A stretch of DNA of 13,000 nt from Gemmatimonadota bacterium (lineage in GTDB: Bacteria; Gemmatimonadota; Gemmatimonadetes; Longimicrobiales; Gaopeijiaceae): positions 1 to 13,000 of the forward strand of contig JAUQOX010000063.1 of the NCBI GenBank assembly GCA_030550695.1, read 5' to 3'. Below the pieces are notes generated by a model that was not told the origin of the DNA, made no database searches, and worked only from the letters and a program-made list of their open reading frames with translations. The position numbers and the translations under genes are program-made. Below are positions 1-6,266 of the stretch, in pieces (positions within the stretch are counted from its first letter, which is position 1; every line of letters begins with the position of its first letter).

Positions 1-702
1 CAGCGTGCCCGGACCCGGCATGCACGAGCCGTGTGGCGAAAGTTGAATCCGCCCGGCACGGTGCCGGCGGAGCCGCTGATCGACGACCCCGCCATGGTGG
101 CTGACGCCCAGGCGGCGTTGAGCCTTGTCGGGCTGAACAACGACTGGAAGTACCGTTTCACCTATTCCTCTTCCACGGTGGCCAACAACTGGGGCGCTTG
201 GGTCAACGAACGTCTGGAGCTCCGTTTCAGCAACGCCTATGTGCGGCCTACGTCCGACGACAAGAAGGTGGCGGCGGTGACCCTGGCCGATCCCATCACC
301 GGCCAACCTAGCCCGGCGGCCGCGGCGATCATCAACGAGGCCGTCACCACGCGACAGTACGGGCCGATCACGGTGGTCTCGGCCAGGGAGCTTCATCTGC
401 TGCTGGCGGAGGCTTCCCTTGCCGCCAACGATCTGGCAGGATTCACGACGCATATCAATCGGCTGCGGGCCCTGGACGGCTTGCCGCCTTATGCAGGGCA
501 GGTTCCCGCCCGAGACCTCCTCATCCACTCCCGACAGGCGAATCTGCTGTACCAGGGCCGTCGCCTGAACGACCACTATCGGTTCGGGATTCCTTCCTAT
601 CAGTGGCTTGACGGGAAGGAGGCCAAGGCCCGGCCGGGCACGAAATTCCCCATCACCTTCGTGGAGAGGACTTCCAACTGTCACATCGCCGGGAAGTGCT
701 AG
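1..702 (+). CDS. SusD/RagB-family outer-membrane nutrient-binding lipoprotein, C-terminal part
   Basis: The frame is open to the left edge, so this is the last 233 or so codons of a longer gene; the GTG at 31 is internal rather than a start. SusD-type proteins are surface lipoproteins of about 450-550 residues that cap a SusC TonB-dependent channel and bind glycans or other nutrients. The visible part carries the family's C-terminal pattern: an amphipathic TPR-like helix pair (SARELHLLLAEASLAAND, then INRLRALDGLP, roughly bases 380-490), followed by a QANLLYQGRRLNDHYRFGI segment and a Trp (W192 counted from the GTG) in a loop. It ends in a short tail with two cysteines (SNCHIAGKC). The N-terminal signal peptide and lipobox would lie upstream of the window, where a susC partner would also be expected. 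The ligand cannot be read from this end. The family call is fairly firm; the specificity is unknown. Confidence 0.8.
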   Translation, partial: QRARTRHARAVWRKLNPPGTVPAEPLIDDPAMVADAQAALSLVGLNNDWKYRFTYSSSTVANNWGAWVNERLELRFSNAYVRPTSDDKKVAAVTLADPITGQPSPAAAAIINEAVTTRQYGPITVVSARELHLLLAEASLAANDLAGFTTHINRLRALDGLPPYAGQVPARDLLIHSRQANLLYQGRRLNDHYRFGIPSYQWLDGKEAKARPGTKFPITFVERTSNCHIAGKC

Positions 703-723
703 GGCGGCGTTCAGGGCCAAAGG

Positions 724-1191
724 ATGAAGCAACCCCTCTGGAGAGGTCTTCTGCAGCCTGCGGTCTGGGTCCTGTTCAGCCTCTTCCCCCTAGGGGGTTG
801 TGTGGGGTATCAGGTCCTTCGCGGTGGCGAAGACGTTCGCCCTGGTGAGGCGGTAAGGGTTCATCTCAGCCAAGCGGGGGCTCAGGGGGTGGGTTGGCGG
901 GTGGGTGCGGAACCACGGAGATTGGAAGGAATTCTGGTCGAAGCTAGTGCGGATAGCCTACGCCTCGCGGTGAATTGGGGCGGATATGCCCTAGGCACAC
1001 CTTTGATCAACAGGCTCGACACGGTGGCGGTGGCCAGGTCCCACGTCCTCGAACTCCAGCGCCGACGGTTCTCCGTGGCGAGGACCGCGGCCCTGGTGGC
1101 CGGTGGGGTCTGGGTGGCCGCTCGCCTTTTGCGCTCCGTTTCAGGACGTCGGGGAGGCGAGATTCCCGTTCCCGCGGATCCGCCGTTTTGA
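724..1191 (+). CDS. Small predicted lipoprotein of unknown function
   Basis: Protein of 155 residues starting at ATG 724, 21 bp after the SusD-like stop, with a weak AGGG at 713-716 as ribosome site. The N-terminus is a lipoprotein signal: basic start, hydrophobic stretch (VWVLFSLFPL), then lipobox L23-G24-G25-C26. After the Cys there is a small beta-rich region (GEAVRVHLSQ; LEGILVEASADSLRLAV) and a basic ELQRRRFSVAR segment at about 110-120. A second hydrophobic stretch, TAALVAGGVWVAARLL (121-136), could be a membrane helix, followed by a Pro-rich tail. I do not recognise a named family. The layout (short lipoprotein, 'effect depends on value' beta strands, terminal helix) is one I associate with uncharacterised Gemmatimonadota proteins, but that is recollection, not a search. 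It may share a transcript with the SusD-like gene because of the short gap. No function is assigned. Confidence 0.72.
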   Translation: MKQPLWRGLLQPAVWVLFSLFPLGGCVGYQVLRGGEDVRPGEAVRVHLSQAGAQGVGWRVGAEPRRLEGILVEASADSLRLAVNWGGYALGTPLINRLDTVAVARSHVLELQRRRFSVARTAALVAGGVWVAARLLRSVSGRRGGEIPVPADPPF

Positions 1192-1305
1192 TTCGAGCAC
1201 ATCGAGGCCTGAAGGATGGTGGAGAGAAAGAGGGCTCAGGTGCCCGCGCCGCCCTGCGGGGAAACGACGGAGAGGAGCATCGATCCTTGGGGGTCTCAGG
1301 GAGGT
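1192..1305. other. Convergent intergenic spacer
   Basis: This is the meeting point of the + strand lipoprotein gene and the - strand holB. A 5-bp stem CCCGC/GCGGG at 1243-1260 with an 8-nt loop is the only dyad I noticed. It has no T-tract on either strand, so I do not call an intrinsic terminator. Rho-type termination, or overlap of the two transcripts, remains possible. Confidence 0.5.
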
Positions 1306-2442
1306 TCAGGGGCAGTGAGCCGGCGCCCCGCCCAGGATTTGCCGGAGCTCCATGAGCAGGCCCCCGACCAACAATTGGGGGTTGACGTTTCCTTGAGCCA
1401 GAAGGCGAGCTTCCCACACCTTTTCCGCAGCGGCGGCTACCCGGCGGGGGTCACCGTTCCAACGCAGGACGGGGAACGCGGGGGAAGGTTCAGGGGCTCC
1501 CGCGGAGGCTTCGGCCAGCTCCACCAGCAGCTCTTCCAGAGCATCCAGCAGGTCGGCCAGATCCCGCGCCCGCCGGGGTGAGAACTCGAGGGCAGCCCGA
1601 AACGCTCCGGCAGGCGAGGGGGCCAAAGCGGCCTCCAGAAGCTGCAGGGCCGCGCGCCTAAGCTGCTCCAGAGGGCCGTCCTCCCCGTTCCCGCGCCGGA
1701 AACCCAGGGCGCGGCCGATGCTTCCCCGGGAGAGGGAGGCCAGACGCCGGGCTTCGGCCTCGGGGATCCCCGCCACCTCCTCCAAGAAAGCCGCCACCTC
1801 TTTGCGGGAAAGGGGGGGCAGGTGGAGGGGAGTGGTCCGGGAGCGAAGGGTGGGGAGCAAGCGTCCCGGTTGCACCGAGGTCAAGATGAAGGTGGTTCGG
1901 GGAGGGGGCTCCTCCAGCAGCTTCAGGAGGGCGTTGGCGGCTTCCGAGGCGTCTTCCTGGACCGCCAAAGCGTCGGCTTCGCCCAGGATGAAGACTTGGT
2001 GTTCCCCCCGGGAGGGCTGGAGGTAGGCCCGCCGCCGAAGCAGACGAACTGCGGCCAGGTAGTGGGCTCGGGCCTCGCCGCTTACGCTGGGTTGAAGGGG
2101 ATTCTCCCGGAGGGAGGCGAGCCGGAGGGCCCGAGCTTCCTCCAGGGCGTCGGCGAGCTTTTCCGGCGTGGACGCCTTCTCGGGGCGGGGCAAGGGAAAG
2201 TGCCAGTGGAGATCCGGGTGTTCCAGGCGCAGGGCCCAGCGGCAGTGCGTGCAGCTCCCGCAGGGGCCCTCTCCACCGGGGGAAGGGCACAAGAGGAGCT
2301 GGCCCAGCCACAGGGCCAAGTGTTGCTTCCCTACCCCTGGAGGGCCGTGGATGAGCAGGGCCTGGGGAAGGGACCCTCGGAGGCGGGCACGGGCCAGGGC
2401 CCGGAGCACAGGGCCGTGGCCCCAGTGGGGGTGCAGGGTCAT
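1306..2442 (-). CDS. holB: DNA polymerase III delta' subunit (clamp loader)
   Basis: Protein of 378 residues. Delta' is the stator of the clamp-loader complex that opens the sliding clamp onto primed DNA. Visible in order: P-loop GPPGVGKQ (33-40); a four-cysteine zinc module C52, C61, C64, C67; a Walker-B-like ILGEAD (152-157); the DASEAANALLKLLEEPPP helix typical of DnaX/delta' proteins; sensor-1-like FILTS; SRT at 201-203 where the family usually has SRC; and the C-terminal NVNPQLL motif. Gln40 replaces the usual Ser/Thr of the P-loop and Gly replaces the Walker B Asp, so ATP hydrolysis is doubtful, as is usual for delta'. I chose ATG 2442 because it overlaps the envC stop as ATGA; an upstream in-frame ATG at 2463 lies inside envC and has no ribosome site. 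This is the last gene of the operon. DnaX itself is less likely because of the length and N-terminus. Confidence 0.9.
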   Translation of the reverse strand: MTLHPHWGHGPVLRALARARLRGSLPQALLIHGPPGVGKQHLALWLGQLLLCPSPGGEGPCGSCTHCRWALRLEHPDLHWHFPLPRPEKASTPEKLADALEEARALRLASLRENPLQPSVSGEARAHYLAAVRLLRRRAYLQPSRGEHQVFILGEADALAVQEDASEAANALLKLLEEPPPRTTFILTSVQPGRLLPTLRSRTTPLHLPPLSRKEVAAFLEEVAGIPEAEARRLASLSRGSIGRALGFRRGNGEDGPLEQLRRAALQLLEAALAPSPAGAFRAALEFSPRRARDLADLLDALEELLVELAEASAGAPEPSPAFPVLRWNGDPRRVAAAAEKVWEARLLAQGNVNPQLLVGGLLMELRQILGGAPAHCP

Positions 2443-3704
2443 GGCCGACGGGACCGGAGCCATTGGAGGGGGTCCATGGCCTGGGGACTCCCTCCGGCCA
2501 CGGGTGCCCGGATCTGGAACTCCAGGTGGGGGCCCTCCGGCGTTCCCCTCCCCCCCACCGTCCCCACCACCTGGCCGGCGTTCACCGTGCGCCCTTCCAC
2601 CACCCGGATCTCGTCCAGATAGAGGTAGAGGGTATAGAACCCCCCGCCGTGACTGAGGATGACCGTGGGGCCGTACCCCTCGAACGGCCCCGCCAGAACC
2701 ACCGTCCCCTCCCGCACGGCGCGGACCGGCGTGCCGCCCGGAGCTCGGATGCCGATCCCGTTCCTCCGGAGAACGGTTCCGTTCGGGCGGCGCTCCAGCC
2801 CGAAGCGGTAGAGGATCTCCCCCTCCACCGGCCAGTCCAGCTTGCCGGCGTCGGCCGCCGAAAGGGTTGCCGGTCCCGCCGCCGCCCCTCCACCGACCCG
2901 GGCTCGGGCCTCGGCCTCCCTTCGGCGGCGTTCCAGGTCGTCCACCAGGTTGGAGAGCCGTTCCTCGTCCCGGGCCAGCTCCTGAAGGCGGGTTTGGGCC
3001 TGGGCTTCCTGTCTGCGATAGTCCTGGAGGGTCCGCTGGCGGTTTTCTTCCACGGCACGGAGTTCGGCCACTTCGCCCAGCTTCATTTGGCGCAGGCGGC
3101 CGAGCTCCGCCAAGGTTTCCTGGAGCTGGCGGTGATGGGCCTGCAGGGCCTCCTCCAGGCGGGCGATCCGATCCACCAAGGCTCGGTCATAAGCGGCCAT
3201 GATCCCCAGGTACCGATACCGATTGAGGAGGTCGCCAAAGGATTCGGCCCCGAGCAAGACCCTCCACGAGTAGAGGGGCCCCCGCTTGTAGATGTCCCTC
3301 AGGCGCCGGTAGAGGATGGCTTGCCCTTCCCGGAGGGCTTCCCGGGTGCGGAGAAGCTCGGCCGTGGCCTCCTGGGCACGACCGGCGGTGCTTTCGGTTT
3401 GGAAGTCCAGTTCCGCCAGGACGGAGCGGGAGGCACTGAGCTGTCGCTCGATGTTGCTGAGCTCGTTGGCGGTGTTCCGCACCCGGCCGCGGATCTGCTC
3501 CATCTCGGCCTGGAGGCGCGCCCGCTCTTGGCGGATGGCTTCCAGTCGCCGCTGGCTCTCCAGGATCTGCCGCTGAAGGTCCGGATCTTGGCCCTCCAGG
3601 GCGGATCCAGGCAGGAGGGCGAGGGTTGCCGCAAGCCAAAAGGTCCGGGCAACGAGCCTACCCCGCATCGGCGAAGGGGGGCAAGGGGAAGGGGGCGGGA
3701 ACAC
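2439..3704 (-). CDS. envC: EnvC-like murein hydrolase activator (coiled coil plus degenerate M23/LytM domain)
   Basis: Protein of 421 residues. A signal peptide (MRGRLVARTFWLAATLALLP, from residue 13) is followed by two long coiled-coil segments (about 40-135 and 170-265) flanking a conserved SWRVLLGAESFGDLLNRYRYL hairpin region, then a Gly/Ala linker and a LytM/M23 domain (about 290-417). EnvC proteins sit in the periplasm, bind FtsX and switch on septal amidases. The metal ligands of active M23 peptidases are missing: the first His/Asp pair reads RRNGIGIRAP, the HxH motif reads YLYL, and the final His is Glu in PHLEFQI. It should therefore activate rather than cut. The start is GTG 3704, preceded by GGAGG at 3714-3718 with 9-nt spacing; ATG 3668 would give a neater signal peptide but has no ribosome site. 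It lies 3 bp after ftsX and overlaps holB by 4 bp. The FtsEX neighbourhood strongly supports the role. Confidence 0.9.
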   Translation of the reverse strand: MFPPPSPCPPSPMRGRLVARTFWLAATLALLPGSALEGQDPDLQRQILESQRRLEAIRQERARLQAEMEQIRGRVRNTANELSNIERQLSASRSVLAELDFQTESTAGRAQEATAELLRTREALREGQAILYRRLRDIYKRGPLYSWRVLLGAESFGDLLNRYRYLGIMAAYDRALVDRIARLEEALQAHHRQLQETLAELGRLRQMKLGEVAELRAVEENRQRTLQDYRRQEAQAQTRLQELARDEERLSNLVDDLERRRREAEARARVGGGAAAGPATLSAADAGKLDWPVEGEILYRFGLERRPNGTVLRRNGIGIRAPGGTPVRAVREGTVVLAGPFEGYGPTVILSHGGGFYTLYLYLDEIRVVEGRTVNAGQVVGTVGGRGTPEGPHLEFQIRAPVAGGSPQAMDPLQWLRSRRP

Positions 3705-3707
3705 AGC

Positions 3708-4565
3708 CTACAGCCTCCGCAATTGCCTCTGCAGGGCTAAGGCGCTGGCCAAGAGCCCGAAAAGGGCGCCTGCCAGCACCCCCCCGAGGGACCAGACCGC
3801 GGGGAGCCATTCCAGTCGGAACAGAAATCGGGAGAGGCCCACGTAGAGCCCCCATGAAAGGCCCAGGGCCAGGAGAGCGCCGGCCGTGCCCACCACCGCT
3901 CCCTCCAGGAGGAACGGGCTTCGGATGTAGGCGTCTCGGGCGCCCACGAGCTGCATGACGTAGATCTCGTCTCGCCGGGCCAAGACGGCCAAGCGGATGG
4001 CCGTGGCCATGATGAGGGCCGCCACGGCCCCGAAGGAGACCCCCAACACCAGGGCCGCCAGACCGGCCACCCTTCGAAGGAAGAACAGACGCTCCACCCA
4101 TTCCCGTCCGTACCGCACCTCCTCCACCCCGGGCAAAGAGGCGGCGGCCTCGGCCACCCGCTTCACCGTCTCCGTATCGCGCCGGCCGGCCTGGAAACGG
4201 ACTTCCAAAGAGGCCGGGAAAGGATTCACTTCCAAGTCCGACGACACCTCGGCGATCTCCGGCAGCTCCCTGAGGGCCCGTTCCAGGGCCTCGTCCTTGG
4301 TGACGTGGCGGACCCCCTCCACCCCCGGCATCGTGCGGAGGGCTTCCAGGGCCGCGGAGACCTCCGCGGGGCGGGCATCCTCCCGAAGGTAGACCACCAC
4401 CTCCACCCGCTCCTCCAGCTGGGAAACGGCTGCCTGGAGGTTGTGGGCGACCAGTCCGAAGAGGGCCAGGACCAGGAAAGCCAATGCCACCATGAGGACG
4501 GAAAGCCCGGTGAGGAGGGGGGCACGGCGGAACCCCGCCACGGCTTCGCTGAAGATGCGGGCCAC
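3708..4565 (-). CDS. ftsX: Cell-division ABC transporter permease-like protein FtsX
   Basis: Protein of 285 residues, close to usual FtsX length. FtsX with FtsE forms a divisome complex in the inner membrane that does not transport but relays ATP hydrolysis to periplasmic cell-wall hydrolase activators. Topology: cytoplasmic N-terminus, TM1 about 20-42, a large periplasmic loop about 45-160 with the hallmark NPFPASLEV (114-122), TM2 about 165-190, the conserved cytoplasmic RRDEIYVMQLVGA (197-209), TM3 about 217-245 and TM4 about 257-279. The start is GTG 4565. AGGAGG at 4572-4577 lies 6 nt upstream and overlaps the ftsE stop codon, so translation is probably coupled to ftsE. The envC-like gene follows after 3 bp, which matches the biochemical partnership. 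Nothing appears truncated. Confidence 0.95.
   Translation of the reverse strand: MARIFSEAVAGFRRAPLLTGLSVLMVALAFLVLALFGLVAHNLQAAVSQLEERVEVVVYLREDARPAEVSAALEALRTMPGVEGVRHVTKDEALERALRELPEIAEVSSDLEVNPFPASLEVRFQAGRRDTETVKRVAEAAASLPGVEEVRYGREWVERLFFLRRVAGLAALVLGVSFGAVAALIMATAIRLAVLARRDEIYVMQLVGARDAYIRSPFLLEGAVVGTAGALLALGLSWGLYVGLSRFLFRLEWLPAVWSLGGVLAGALFGLLASALALQRQLRRL
3714..3718 (-). promoter_or_regulatory. Shine-Dalgarno supporting a GTG start for envC
   Basis: GGAGG on the - strand, inside the last codons of ftsX, 9 nt ahead of GTG 3704. The alternative ATG at 3668 is preceded by a pyrimidine-rich stretch with no ribosome site. Confidence 0.65.
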
Positions 4566-4571
4566 CGCCGG

Positions 4572-4577
4572 CCTCCT
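4572..4577 (-). promoter_or_regulatory. Shine-Dalgarno of ftsX overlapping the ftsE stop
   Basis: AGGAGG on the - strand, sharing bases with the TAG stop of ftsE (4576-4578) and 6 nt before GTG 4565. Ribosomes terminating on ftsE would cover the site, which suggests coupled and balanced FtsE:FtsX synthesis. Confidence 0.7.
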
Positions 4578-5250
4578 ACTCTCCCGGGCGGGAATCGTAC
4601 ACCAGCCGGCCCTGGGCCAGCTCCATGACCCTGGCCTTGGGATACTGCCGGACGAGATCCAGATCGTGGGTGGCCATCACCACTCCCATGCCCCGTGCGT
4701 GGAGTTCCCAGAACAGATCCATGATACCCCGGGTGGCACGCTCGTCCAGGTTGCCGGTGGGTTCGTCGGCCAGAAGCACCAGAGGGTCGGAGGCCAGAGC
4801 CCGGGCGATGGCCACACGCTGCTGTTCTCCCCCCGAGAGCTCCTCCGGCGAGGCCCCCGCTTTGGCCGCCAGCCCCACCTGCGCCAGCAGCCGCTGGGCC
4901 CGGGGCCGGATCTCCCCTTTGGGAGCGCCCGTGACCTCCAGGGCAAAGGCCACGTTCTCCAGGGCCGTTCGTCCCGGGAGGAGGCGAAAATCCTGGAACA
5001 CGAAACCCACCCTCCGTCGGACTTTCCACACGTCCCGCCGGGGGGTCTTGAGGCTGGAGAATCCCGTCACCCGGACCTCTCCCCGGGTGGGGCGTTCGGC
5101 CATGTGGATCAGCTTGAGGGTTGTCGTCTTGCCGGATCCGGAGTGGCCGGTCAGGAACACGAATTCCCCTTTGGGAATGTAAAAGCTCACTTCCTCCAGG
5201 GCGGCACCCGCCCGGGGAAAGATCTTGGTGACCTCCAGGAACCGGATCAT
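4576..5250 (-). CDS. ftsE: Cell-division ATP-binding protein FtsE
   Basis: Protein of 224 residues, full length for FtsE. This is the cytoplasmic ATPase that pairs with FtsX. All ABC motifs are intact: Walker A GHSGSGKT (35-42), Q-loop VFQDFRLL with Gln86, signature LSGGEQQ (138-144), Walker B LVLLADEP with catalytic Glu163, D-loop GNLD, and H-loop His195 in MATHD. The QDFRLL and ADEPTGNLD wording is typical of FtsE and the related LolD/MacB branch; the adjacent ftsX settles the choice. ATG 5250 overlaps the pdxA stop as ATGA, and GAGGAG at 5255-5260 lies 4 nt upstream, so coupling with pdxA is likely. Confidence 0.96.
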   Translation of the reverse strand: MIRFLEVTKIFPRAGAALEEVSFYIPKGEFVFLTGHSGSGKTTTLKLIHMAERPTRGEVRVTGFSSLKTPRRDVWKVRRRVGFVFQDFRLLPGRTALENVAFALEVTGAPKGEIRPRAQRLLAQVGLAAKAGASPEELSGGEQQRVAIARALASDPLVLLADEPTGNLDERATRGIMDLFWELHARGMGVVMATHDLDLVRQYPKARVMELAQGRLVYDSRPGE

Positions 5251-6266
5251 GGGGCTCCTCTGCCGTCCTCCGGATTGCCGTCCTCCCGGGGGCGAGGGGA
5301 AAGGGCGGGCCCAGGACCGGATGCCGCCCTGCGATTCTCGGCGAGGAACACGGCCAGGCGCAGGGCCTCCATGGCCGAGGAGGGGTCGGCCCGGCCGGTG
5401 CCGGCCAAGGAGAAGGCCGTACCGTGGTCAGGAGAGGTGCGGGGGAAGGGGAGTCCCAGGGTCACATTGACCCCCCGGCCGAAAGCCACCGTCTTGAAGG
5501 CGGCCATGCCCACGTCGTGGTAGGGGGCCACCACGGCGTCGAACTCCCCTCGGAGAGCCCGATGGAAAACCGTATCCGCCGGGACGGGCCCCTCCACCTG
5601 CCACCCCTCCCGCTGCAGTTTGGCCGCCACCGGTGCCTGGATCTCCGCATCTTCCCATCCGAACAAGCCCCCGTCGCCCGCGTGGGGGTTCAGGGCGCAG
5701 AGCCCCACCCGGGGATCCGGGAGCTTCCAATCCCGAACCAAGGAGGCCAGGAGGAGACGGGCCTTTTCCTCCAGGAGGTCCCGACTCAAGACCTGGAAGA
5801 TCTCGCGGAGGGGCAGGTGGGTGGTGGCGAGAAGGACCCGAAGGCTGCCGCCCAGGGGGGTGGTCTCGGCGCACATGAGCATCCCGACCTCGGCTGCACC
5901 GGTGAGGCTCTGGAGCAGCTCGGTCTGACCCGGGGTGTGGATTCCCGCTTCTTGGAGGGCCGGCTTGTGGGCCGGTCCCGTCACCAGGGCCACCACCTGG
6001 CCCTCCTCGGCCAGAGCGACCCCCAGACGGATGGCTTCGACCGTCACCCGGCCGGCCCCCCGTTGCGTCCCATCCCATGCGCCGACGGATTGGTAAGGAA
6101 GGTCCGCCGGGGCGAAACCCTCGGGCCCCAGGAGCAGGAAGGAAACCTGGGGGAGGGAGGGCTGGAGGGCCCGCACGGCGGCGCACATCACCTCCGGCCC
6201 GATCCCCCTGGGGTCCCCGAGGGTTACGGCGACGGTCTGGGGGGGCGAACCGGAGGGGGGAGTCAT
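5247..6266 (-). CDS. pdxA: 4-hydroxythreonine-4-phosphate dehydrogenase
   Basis: Protein of 339 residues; the E. coli enzyme has 329. PdxA oxidises 4-phosphohydroxy-L-threonine with NAD(P)+ to the precursor that PdxJ condenses into pyridoxine phosphate (DXP-dependent vitamin B6 pathway), in the cytoplasm as a metal-dependent dimer. Family motifs seen: GDPRGIGPEV (17-26), TGPAHKPALQEAG (96-108), the metal-ligand histidines H150 (ATTHLPL), H195 (LNPHAG) and H250 (YHDVG), and GRGVNVTLGLPF plus RTSPDHGT (263-283). One change stands out: the substrate-binding GHTE motif reads GQTE (113-116). The start is ATG 6266, overlapping the surA stop as ATGA; the reading frame extends to 6401, but that extension lies inside surA and has no family similarity. 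The C-terminal 25 or so residues are a low-complexity tail rich in Pro, Gly and Arg. Confidence 0.94.
   Translation of the reverse strand: MTPPSGSPPQTVAVTLGDPRGIGPEVMCAAVRALQPSLPQVSFLLLGPEGFAPADLPYQSVGAWDGTQRGAGRVTVEAIRLGVALAEEGQVVALVTGPAHKPALQEAGIHTPGQTELLQSLTGAAEVGMLMCAETTPLGGSLRVLLATTHLPLREIFQVLSRDLLEEKARLLLASLVRDWKLPDPRVGLCALNPHAGDGGLFGWEDAEIQAPVAAKLQREGWQVEGPVPADTVFHRALRGEFDAVVAPYHDVGMAAFKTVAFGRGVNVTLGLPFPRTSPDHGTAFSLAGTGRADPSSAMEALRLAVFLAENRRAASGPGPALSPRPREDGNPEDGRGAP

Noticed and set aside
1243..1260. Hairpin CCCGC/GCGGG as a bidirectional terminator between the convergent genes
   Set aside because: Only 5 bp with an 8-nt loop and no T-tract on either strand.
2463..3740. 425-codon + strand open frame opposite envC
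   Set aside because: Shadow; composition is that of reverse-complemented coiled-coil codons.
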